From contig NC_052515.1 of the NCBI RefSeq assembly GCF_014356525.2, forward strand, positions 21,780,365-21,844,364: a DNA stretch of 64,000 bases, given 5' to 3'. Positions 25,201 to 37,200 of this stretch are shown piece after piece. Made by a program: the position numbers and the translations under genes. This stretch comes from Nilaparvata lugens. Its lineage: Eukaryota; Arthropoda; Insecta; Hemiptera; Delphacidae. Numbering within the stretch: position 1 is the first letter of the stretch; the number at the start of each line of letters is the position of its first letter. The notes beneath the pieces were generated by a model. That model was not told the origin of the DNA, ran no database searches, and saw only the letters and a program-made list of their open reading frames with translations.

Positions 25201-28200
25201 AAATAGACCATTCAAACAAGATATATATTCTTATCCATTCGAAAAGGAGTTAAATGTATCCTTTCATCCACTGAAAAAAGCTAGAGATTATCTTACAATA
25301 TGAATTGAGCAATGGTATATGTATGAAAATCATCAAACTGTAGACTAAAAACAAAGAACCTTAAAGTGGACTACTTCACAGAAAATTTAATAAAGTATAA
25401 CAAAATAATAGCAATGCGAAATATGTGAATTATAGCCCGATTTCTGGAGAAACAAAAGAAATCGTATATGAAACCTTTATAGTATATAAAAAACTTACCA
25501 GTTACAACTTCCGAAGGGTCTGTTTCTACCAATGGAATGTCTTCTATCTTAACATCAATGAGATCATCCTTGACATTATCCAGCGATAGTACTTGTTCTC
25601 CTGTAATGGAGAATGAAACCATGTAAATGTGTAAATAATCAAGAAAAAATATAGATAATTCGATTTGATTTTGAGTGAAATATCATAGATCGAAGCTGCG
25701 ATGCTTTTAAATAAATATAGATTAATTAATATAATTGATTGACGAACAAGATTACCCAGAATCACTAGTACTATTTATCGTATCGAATTATTAGTTATTC
25801 TATAAATTATAGAAATATCAAGTAGCCCTATAGAAATGAATAAGAAAATTCTAAATAATATTCAACCAGTAACCAACAACCATCATGTATAGAAATTTAT
25901 TTATTATTTATTCAGAATCATACTACTTCTAGAAAAGTACAACATATTAGTAGAATTGGTTTAGATTAGTGAATTGGAAAATCGCCGCAATAAGGAATTA
26001 AGATATATGATTAATGCATTTGAAACATTTTTATGAAATACAGAAAGAAGTGGTACGTATTTCTAGTCCTTTATTAAGGCGAAAACTAGATCAATGGATA
26101 AAATAATAAAACGATTTATAGAAAATAATAAATATACAAACAAATATTTTACTTGAAACTGGATTTATCAAATTAATTTACAATTTAGGAAAATTATTTA
26201 GTAGTTGTGCCTCTGATTTGGAGGTCAGTTATAAAGTAGCCAAAATAGCTGGCTAACTTCCCTAAAACATTGTAAATATAGCGAGGTAGAACTAGAATAA
26301 TCAAAGAGTTTCCCGATTAATAATAACCGTATGAATACCATACGATACGTAGAATAATCAAATAAATACTTTTAAAAAGACAGAAATAATAGTAGAAAAA
26401 AGATAAGTTGATAAGCATCACAAGATGATAGCGCATCTTGTCAAACATCAATAATATGATGATAACTTCTAATAATGGAAAGTTTTCTGTATTTTTGGCT
26501 TCAAAATTGTCTGAAATAACTTAATTTATTTAATGCGCGGTGATATTAAGTACAATATTTGACTATAATCATTCTAAATTCAAAATGTTTACCTCTTATA
26601 TATTTTTGGACAGAAATTGAACTTTTAACTTCACACAGTAAGAACATAACATATTTTTATGGACATGTTATTATATATCAAAATTTGGGAACATAATACT
26701 TTTGGGCTTTGCCTGTTGTTCTTTCCTGATCATATTCATATGATTTGTAATTGTATCAAGAAATGAATAAGTAAATAATAATACGTCACTTATTTTACAT
26801 TGTAATATTTTTGTTAGTAAGGTAACATTTAACATAAATAAGTCAATATAAAGAAAAATAAAAATCTCAGTACCCTTTTTGAAATATTTTATAACAACAT
26901 GTTTCGGACATTTATGCCATTTTTTATTTTTCTTTATATTTATATTACAAGTAGCCCTTATATACAGAAAAGAGATATATTAGTCAAAATGGTTATTCCA
27001 TGCTTTTATAGAAAATATAATGTTAGAGACCACCTGAACTATTAGATTATAATCCATTCCACCAGAATAAAATGTCTTACCAACTCCCGGTGGAATAAGT
27101 TCAGTCAAAAATTCGGTTATTTCTTTCTCAGACAACTCATCTTCTACAATATCATTTTGAGGTGGATCGTTCGCTGCTGAAAACGCACAATGAATAGAAA
27201 ATAATAGAATAGAAGGCAAAAAAGACAATAATCGTATAAAAGGAATAGAAAAAATATATGATTATATTAGGATACAACCATAGAATACAAAGCAAAGAAT
27301 ACAACCATATGACACAAAATGCTTGGAAATTGAAGATGGAAATGAAAATAAGAAAATACAATGGAATTTGTTTAAATGGAGAATACAAATTGATAGTTCT
27401 AGCAGAGATGAATGCACAATACTATATTCTGTGCAAACCTTAAGATTAACCTAACAGCATTGCTGTTATTAAGTACAGTGCTACCAGATTTTACAGAATC
27501 CAGAGAGTTTGTCAGCTAATTGTGTGAGAGAAAGAACTAACAAGAGAGTGTAGGCCTTTTTGATGGAATCAGCATAGGAACGGCAACAGTGTGCTCATAT
27601 TGTTATATTGAAATAACATTGAACCTAAAGCCTCGTTCTGCAAACTAAGGTTTTCACGAGTCATAGTAAGAAGTAAGAAGCATGTGTGGACGTTTTTGAA
27701 CATTTTAAAGCTAGTATTGATACGTAAGAATAAGGTTGAAAAGACTTGTCTTTGGGCTATTTTCTCAACACAACTGCATTGATCTATTGATAATATTGAT
27801 TTTTAATTAAGTATTTTTCCACAAGTATAATGTACGGTTTCCAAAAATGCGATACGATGCGATGGAAAATACGCAACGCAATATGAAGATAACAAAATTG
27901 ACTCATAATATGTTTTGTGATCGCATTAGTTAGAACTGATAACTAGATTAGTTACTTCAATGACGGTTACATTGTGAGCTGTACGGTACGATTTTAAAGA
28001 GTGTTATTGTATCGCCATATTTTCTTGTCATCATCCCGAATTTTCAACTAAATTCTTGTATTCTATAGAATATTATCAAATTCGAGAAATTTCATAAATT
28101 GAAATAGGGTCTACTCACGAGCTTGTGTTGCTGGACTCCTACTGGGACTCTGTGTTTTCTGTATGGTAGTTGGCGAAGAAATGGTGGGACTTTCTAGAAG

Positions 28201-31200
28201 CTGAGACAATGTTGTGGCCGCTGAAAAACATAGAAATAATCATTAATCACCCCCAAACAATAATTGTTGATACAGTTTTTTTTTATTAAATACAACATAT
28301 GAAAGCTGAATCATAGAATAATTATTCTTGATAATTTGTTATTGTCGAAAAACCAGCCATAAATCCCAAATAAGAAATACACTTTTTATACTCTCTGTTG
28401 TCCATTCCTTCTCTAAACCTAGCTCCGCAGTGCAGGCTGGTTGCTTGGCTGAATCAGACTAGGCGCTGAGACAGCAAATAATAGCAGCGTTGGTGGGAAT
28501 GCGAGCGGCCGCAGTAACATCTTACACCCAGCAATGGTCGGCGTAGTTCCGCCTAGCGGACAGACGAAAGATCAAACCAGTCGGTTATTTGATCCCTCCA
28601 GCCAGGCTCAGCCAAGCAGCCGAGACAATAGAACAATGGAGTGGCGGTCTTATTCGCGTTCATCAGCAGTTTTCTTTCTCACGATTATTTTGATTTTTGT
28701 GTTATCTTCTAGATCAATAATCACTGAAAAGTTTCCAGAAACATGGTCTACTACCATATTAATGACTTTTCATGATGATTTTTAATTATTTAAAAACATT
28801 GTTGACATTCTGAGCCTTCAGGCTAAACTTGGGGTCGCTGAGAACGAATCTGCAATCAGAATTTCTCTATCACGAAAAATAACGAAAAAACCCTGCTGTT
28901 GATCTTCCGGCAACCGTTAACAGTCATCCTGCAATGCGGCCGAAACACTTCCAAGCCAGACACCCATCTCAAATGACAACAACGCCAAGCTGTGAGAAAC
29001 CATCCTGCACTGCGGCGCTAGGTTAAAGGAGTGAACAACCAATAATAAAGCTGATGGGAAATATTGCACTAATTCAATGTTGTTAGGCTCAACTCACACT
29101 TACGCGACTCAGGTACAGAAGAGACTCGACTCTAGTCGAGAGCATGTGTTTTCAAATGGTGACGTCGCGGAGACTAGAATCGACTGGTCTGAGTGTCACC
29201 ATTTGGAAACACATGCTCTCGACTAGAGTCGAGTCTCTTCTCGACCTGAGTCACCTAAGTGTGAGTTGAGCCTTAGAATACAATAATAATATGTAGAGCA
29301 GAATTATTATTGTTATTCAAGACCTACAGATACTTCTACACATTGTGATAAATGAAATATGGGATTTCCCATAACTTGCAAACTTCCTCCAGCAATTTGC
29401 TCTTTAGCCAGTATTTGCTCCGTTCTTTGGAGTTTTTGGAAGATGCAATAGCACTAGATTGGATTCTCGTTCTCTTATTAACGAATGATTCATGTACAAA
29501 CTTACATGTTATTTTTATTTGATACATAAGTGAGATCATATGTAGAAGATAGATGAATATTCATAAAATCACTTCACCTATATGGGCTACTATATTCAAA
29601 TTAATAAAAACAATATAAAAAACTTGTAGTGGCCTACCCTTTTATTAAAAACTTTAAAATGTTTTAACTACTAGTTTCGACCATTGGTCATTTTCAAGTT
29701 AAAATATGTTCAAGTTCATTTTTACTTGAAAATAACCAATGGTCGAAACTAGTCGTTAAAACATTTCAAAGTTTTTAATAGAAGGGTACCAAAAGTTTTT
29801 ATTAATTTGAATATTTATTTATAGTCACTTTATGTTATTGCTTCTATGATATGACTATTGAATCAATAAACATTATGTTGACATTGTGATAATTGACTAG
29901 GAAATATATTAATGAGACTTCAACGTTCTTTTTTCTACAGTATTATAAATCATCTTTCTTCAAATTTCTTTTAGATTCGCTCAAATCTAGTTTCTAATAG
30001 GAATGAAAAAAATGTTTATGACTTATCCTTGTATATCATTTGCATTGACTTTAACCTGATAAAATCTATTTACCAATTCATTATTTATTCATTCATCATT
30101 ACTCATTAATATTTCATACCTGTTCATTATTACCACTCACATTCACGCATTATACATTATCCTTTCAACAAACTATTATTCGATTTTATATTCTCTTACC
30201 AATATATAATCTATACATTTATTAATTTCTAACAGCGTTGGGTTATGTAGTGATATTTATTGAATATTATTCGTGTATTGCATTTATTTATCAATTGATT
30301 GATGACTGATCGACTATGCATTTTTATAAATGGATTGATTGGTGACTGACCGATGGGCCTGGGAGGTGTTTGAGTGGGCCCAGGCACAGGGGGGGACGAG
30401 ATGAGCAGACTGGAGATGGTGGGACTGCGATGCATCAGCGCAGGAGACGGACTTTGCAGCAGAGAGGTCAGCAGTGGAGAGGTTGGCTTCGACTCTGGTT
30501 GCGGTGTCTGCTAACAACACAGAAATCGATGTGAAATTGTAAATAAAAAATGATGAATTCATTAATGAGTTGATAGTTATAACAATGCATATTATGGATA
30601 CGGTATCTCAGTGCAATGAGACTGATGCCCGGTTGCAGAGTCGTCACATAAAGTTAAAAACAGGCAGTTAACTCATTTATGAAGCCATAAATTCACTTTC
30701 CTTTTCACAGATGTCAAAGTAAACTATGACTCCCATAAAACTAAAAACGCCCAATTAGACACATGATTTCGTTGCACAGTCGTCAAAAAGAGCTTATTTA
30801 TGTCTCCAATAGCTAAAAACGGTCAGTTAAGTTATGGGCCCGAAGTCGTGCTGTTAAATCCAATATCTACTCCCGACAAATGTATTTTAGAGGTTGTCAT
30901 AGCTTTTTTTGAAAGATGTTCACGAAAAACCATCTTTATATAAGTAAATTATTTTTCCTCTCCCTATGTTTTTCCAAGTTGTTTATAACCTCCAAATCGC
31001 TAAATATGGTGAGAAATATCGTCAAAAGCCAAGAGTCGCCTTATTGTCTATTAATTTTATGTGAGGTCTTTTAGGTCTGTTCACAGTGATGTCGATTGAA
31101 ACTTTCCCCGATGCCAAGACATTAGTTGGATAGAAGCATGTACGGAAATTTACGGAAAAAGTGAATAGAGCTGCAGTGTGACTTATGTGTGATGCTAATT

Positions 31201-34200
31201 CGAATATAGCTAAATGGGCTTCGGCAAGCTACTGTGCAACGACCAACCATTTATGTAAGTGATTTTGAACTATGTCTCGCATAGCTATGTTTGATTTTAT
31301 GTAACGACTCTGCAACCAGGCATGAGAAAGACTGAGCGTTTTTGAAAGATAATGTGGTGAGAAGAATCGTGGGCCCTGTTTTTGAGAATGGTCTCTGGAG
31401 AGGAAGAAAAAACTTTGAAATAAAGCAGTTCTTAAACAATGAAGACATTGTGCGGTTTATTAAAGCTGGCAGAAAAAGATGGATGGGACATATTATGTTG
31501 AGAATGGGAGATAGAAGAGTAGTGAAATGTATATGGAAGGAGAGGATATATTAGAAAAGGTCGACCGAGGAATGGGTGGATGGATGATGTGGATCGCGAT
31601 CTAAGGACGCTTGGAGTTCGTAACTGTAGGAGGCAGGCCGAGGATCGAGACAGATGGAGAGGCTATATGAGAGAGACCAAGGGTTGTAAAGACCTGTGAA
31701 GCTCAGGAGTAAGTAAGTAATCTTAATGCAATGAGGAGTCAAACTTTTTCTGATTTTTAATAAAAGTCTATAGAAACCATGGGTTTCTTTTTCTCAACCA
31801 AATAATAGGGTTAGATTGCTACACACCAGTGACCGTACAGTGAAAATATAATTACCATGAGTTCCCACTCAGCGCGATCTAGTGAGTATGATGCTAAACG
31901 TTAACATTAATGTTAACGTTAAATTTTTATGCTAACATTACCCCCGATCCTATCCTCTATCCTAACCCCGATCCTATCCTCTATCCTAACCCCGATCCTA
32001 TCCTCGATTCTTCCCCCGATCCTAACCCCATTTGATGCCGCATCTACATGTTGGCCCAGTCACTGGCCCAGCCTGCAATGTGACCAGTGCCCAATGAAGA
32101 CCAGCGGTAGCCAGCGCTGGCAAACCACCCATCCACACATTGGCGCTGGTCGACATTGGCCTTCATTGGGCCAACATGTGGATACAGCATAAGTGTATGG
32201 GAATAATATATGGGGAGTTCGATCTCACTAGGCATCAAACCTGCAAAGCTGTAGAAATATGGAAAATATTTTCACTGTACCGATAACTTCACCGTCATTG
32301 GTGTGTGGAAATCTAGATTTATACTCGTAAAAGTAAGCAGTGAAACACATATTACACATAGTTATGTATAATTTTTTAATCAAATTTTCAAAGTAACTCA
32401 TTATTTTACAGTTTTTAGTTATTAGTTAATGTAAATTCATTATTAAATTTGGTTTTTGAACAATAAAATCCAAAATTTCTTGTATTTTGTACTTTTAGTG
32501 TACTTTTCACGATCGTACTTTTTTCAATTGTTTGCACTGAAAAATACTCAAATTCAAAAGTGAATGAAACAAAACTTACTTTTTAGACTAGTGTATAAAT
32601 AAAAAAAAATTGGGGAAGGAACAGTTTTGGGCTGTGCCTGTTGGTCATTCCCCAATTAATGAGTTGTGTTTTGTGTATCATTAAACAAATAAATATAGAC
32701 AAAGGTTTTGAAACTGGGTGATCCAGCCATTTTACTGCTTCTGGTGCGACACATAAAATCATCGGACTGACAGTGTAAATCACCCGACCAGCTCAGAGGA
32801 AGCAGTTGAAAGCCATGAGTATAAAGTCACACTCTGAACTGGGTCTCATGCACCACCTTCATATAGAAACTCCACAACAACCATGTCTTGCTTAAACTCT
32901 ATAGAGGCAATACCACAGTTTCCTTGGTTAACTAAAGCCACCAGACGATTTCATCTTATAATTAATAATATACAAATCATATGATATTTAGGCTATCAGA
33001 TCAGGTAAGTTATGCTAGACTGTTGGTATTGGAACCAGCTACCAATCAATCCTTCCAGCTCCACTGTCAAAGCTATCTTCAAGAAGGCGTTGAGCAGATT
33101 TCATTGAAGTTAGCCTTGATTTCAAACTTGAAAATTTTGTGTGGATAATGTACTAGTGTAAAAGTTTCGAATCTTTATTTCTATTGATTACAAGTAAATA
33201 ATAATAACCTAATCTACATAGAAGTTCAAAGTAAATGAGTGATATCAATAACTTTATTTCGATTAACAAAAACATAGAATCACATGCTAAACGTTACGAA
33301 TGTACCACCTGCGAAAAAAGATTAATTATTTTGTTATCATTTAATGAGGGCAATGTTCACATGAGACTTTGGCTTGTCCGTGAGTAATAATTCTTATTTT
33401 CGAAATTGAATGATTTAGTGAGAATCTTCAATTTAAAATAGTTGAGATCACTGAAACATACCGTTGGCTCAAGTTTAACAGGAGTTGCTTGCTCTTTCGT
33501 TCGATTGAACTCCGAATCCCTCTCTGCATCGGCCCTGAAATCATCAAGAGAAGATTGAATATTGAAGAATGAAAATTAAAAACAAAAAACAAATGCGTCA
33601 AACAAAAATTAGAATGAAATAATGGTTGATTAATCCTATACTATTAAACGAGCAATTTCTGTTTATACGTTTAGATGTTTATATGTTTGTATTTCACCGG
33701 ATCTCGAAAACAGCTTTAACGATTCTCACGAAATTCAGAACATAGTGGGTTTATAATATAAAGATTCGATTGCACTAGGTATCATCTCTGGAAAAACTCG
33801 CTGACATTAAAAGGATAATTCATCCATGGAAGAGCAGATTTCGTCGTCTGTCGAAAACAGAAGATGCTGTGCCTGTGTGGGAGATCAGCTGTGCAATCAT
33901 TCAAACAGCTTACCGTATCTCGCGAGAAATATTATCTAGAAATGTCAATAGACTCTATAAAAATAATCTGATTTGTTGAAATGACATGGTTTATCACTCT
34001 AAATTAGAGTATATCATAATATTCAAAGTTAATCTTAATTTTACAGTTTTAAGTGATTAGTGAGTTATTTTGTTATTCAATTTGGTTTGTAAACAATCTA
34101 AATTAGAACTTTTCTGTTTTTAAATGTTCGGACTGAAAATTGGACCTGAATTGTGTATGGAACATAACCTACTTTTTGGACCATTTATAGTGTATAAATC

Positions 34201-37200
34201 AAAATTCGGGGAAGAAACAGTTTTGAGCTGTGCCTGTTTGTCCTTCCCCAATCATTTTGAAAAATTGTGCTCTGTTTATTAATAAATAAATAACGAGCGA
34301 AGCTCGGTGCCCCGATATTGGAGTTTGAATGTTAAAACTTCAAACAGGACAAGTTTGTTTATTTTTATTTTTTTTACAAATCAAAATACATTTAAAAAGA
34401 GAGAATACTCTAAAAACAAAATTGTAAATATTTTTTCGCCACACTTGGATGTAATGAGCTGGTTTACGTGCGTCATATGGTGGCCGAAAGTGATTGTTTT
34501 CCGACCAGGCCGGTAAAACTTTACGGCCCTAGGGCTGTAAAATGACCTTGAATAACAGCTGACTCTGATTTGATATGAACGGGTTTACAAAATAGTTTAT
34601 GAAACAGAATCAGTTTATGCTTCTAGAATTGAATAAAGTATTTTGCAATAAGATACTATCATTTCATTTGGATGAATGAAATACAAATAAGATATTATAA
34701 ACTACTCAAATTCAATTTTCAGAGTATAATAGAATCTAACCTCAAACCTCATAGTACTGCGTTTATCACAAAACCTGGTGGATAGTTTTGGAACTACTTG
34801 GGCAATATTCATGGTGCTGAACGTTTTAACAAATAGTTTATGAAACTGAATCAGTTTATGCTTCTAGAATTGAATAAAGTATTCTGCAGTAATATACTAT
34901 CATTTTATTTGGATGAATGAAATAGAGGTAAGATATCTTCTTCTTCTATATAATAAGAGAGAGTGGGGTTGTGTTTGTTCGCATCAAAACATGTCAACTT
35001 GTGGATTGCATACCGGAAAAACGGGAATGATTTAGATCTCCAAATTTTGAACATAGATTCTAAAAATATCAATCTCGTGCACCTGGAAGCCCAAATTTCT
35101 ATTTTCCTTCTAGATTTTTCAGAATATTAATGTTAAAATTCATCTATGCTACCGTAGGCTAATTGAAGTTCCATAGCCCAAAGTGTGTATTTTTATCAGC
35201 AGGTTATAAGACTACCATTTACGAACGTCTATGTGGCGCAGCGGTAAGAAGCTTGCTTACGGAGCGATGGTACCTCGGTTCAAATCCCCCGATGCTTCCC
35301 ATTTTTTTGTTCTTAATTTTTTCCCTCGAAACGTATTATTATCAATTATTTTTTGAAGGAATTTGTTTTCATTACTATTGAACTTGGATTTTATCAAATA
35401 ATTATTTTCAATGTAAAATTTTGCCACCAGTACAAATGAATTGGACATAGTCTTCATGCTGTAGGCCTATAATTTATTGAATTTCATAAGAAAAACATGA
35501 ATAGATCACAATAAAATGAGTAATAATTTATATTCTTTAGTTATAATGTAGGCTACTATCAGACACGAATTCCCAGTGAAACGAGTATTTTAGGTATTTT
35601 TTTGGAATTGGGAAAACAAAAGGCTGCCTGATTCAAATTGAGGAGGATCCTAATAGAACTAAAATTTATTGATGTATTGGAAAAATCAATATGATTCTGT
35701 GAGGTTTCCAAGTATTATGTATTCTTCAGTTTTCTATACTTTAATAACTAGATACTAATAACTATACTAATAGCTAGAGCTATGACCTTCCACTTTTGTT
35801 TTCGGAACTGCTTAATAAACAATTATTCTCATATATAAATATATATTGTTTATTTCTCTGTGTGGCGAAAAATAGCGTTCGCACCACGGGCAAAAATGTT
35901 TTTCCGGCTCTCAATCTTTTCTAGTCCTCGGCCTACGGCCTCGGACTTGAAAACCGATTTCGAGCCGGAAAAGTCTCATTTTCGGCCCTAGGTGCGAAAT
36001 ATACTATTCCCCTCACAGACGAATCTGTGTGTGGGGGAGAGTAGGCCTAAGTCATCAACATTTTTCTTATTCTTTTCAAAAACTATACTTAGATCAATCA
36101 TTAGTAAGAATTTGAAGTAAGATGATCTATATTAGAAAAATTGCAACAATCCTGTCTATCATGGTATCAAAATGAAGTGGAAGTAAATGGAATCCTTAAT
36201 AAAAGTTGAAGTCGATGGAAGAGCTATTGAGCTCTATTCTTACATATCACACTGATGAAATTTGCTGATAATGAATAAAAAATCAATTGAAAATATTTAA
36301 AGATTAGATTTGTTAACCAGCCGTATATATAAATAGGCCTAATTGAACAGTTGAAACAGACAAAAACACAAACCTATTTTTGTTTGTCACATAATCTGAG
36401 TGTTTTTATCTTGTAGAATGTTTTTCAATTTTAATTATATTTCTATTATATTTAATAATGACTCACTGTTCAATTTCATCCAAACGTGAGTCAAAACGTC
36501 CACTCAACACTTCCTCTTTTTCATGTTTCTCTCGCAAATAGCTCGCTCGAAGCTCCACCAACTGGGCTCTCAGCTCTTCTATTCGTTCTGCAACAAAATC
36601 AAAGACAAGATTAGAAATATAACCACTCACAGAGTTTATTCATTTATTAGATGAAGAGAATAAATGACAATACAATAATCAGAAAAGAAGAAACAAGATG
36701 TATAACACAAAAAATATTTATGTTTCTCTTAAGGTGCGTATAGACTTATACGCCACGAACACAAACTAATTTCGCTATTCATCAGCTGATGTTTAGCTTA
36801 TTATATCTGTGTTTTATAGTCTAAGTGGGGAAATATATTTCCTTGATTGGTTTTTGTATAACTAATATTGTTATTAGTTATTTTGTATAACTGATATGTA
36901 TATGATTTTTTTGTGGAAATAAAAATTGAATTGTGTTTGAACAGGAACAGTAAGGCCCGGTTGCACAAAAGCCGGTTAAATCTTAATCCTGGTTAATTTC
37001 ACGAGAACCAATCAGAGAAGGCTTTTTTTAAAGACGACTTCTCCGATCGGTTCTTGTGAAATTAACCATAATTAAAACTTGTTTAACCGGCACCAAGACA
37101 CAGATATAATAAATAAATATAGCACCAACTGATGAAAAACGAAATGCACGTGTTCATAGCGCACTAAGTCTGTACTTACCTGTTTAGAAGTGACAATCCC

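Larger units (their letters stand above)
23691..30022. repeat. Segment B of the BRD8 direct duplication
   Basis: Homologous to 13728-18911 in direct orientation. It starts inside the sequence of the AAGCTGCG MITE (AATAGAATCTATAAGG) immediately beside a truncated LINE, and ends at ATGTTTATGAC. It is about 1.15 kb longer than A because of the SINE-like insertion at 24092-24294, the TIR element at 28417-29023 and about 346 bp at 29276-29621. It contains exons 28119-28220, 27081-27176 and 25499-25600. Confidence 0.95.

Noticed and set aside
28534..28785. 83-codon plus-strand ORF inside the TIR element
   Set aside because: No transposase motif, sits in a non-autonomous element private to one segment, no coding evidence.
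35224..35300. Functional tRNA gene
   Set aside because: A and B boxes are present but acceptor and T stems do not pair; kept only as a tRNA-like repeat.
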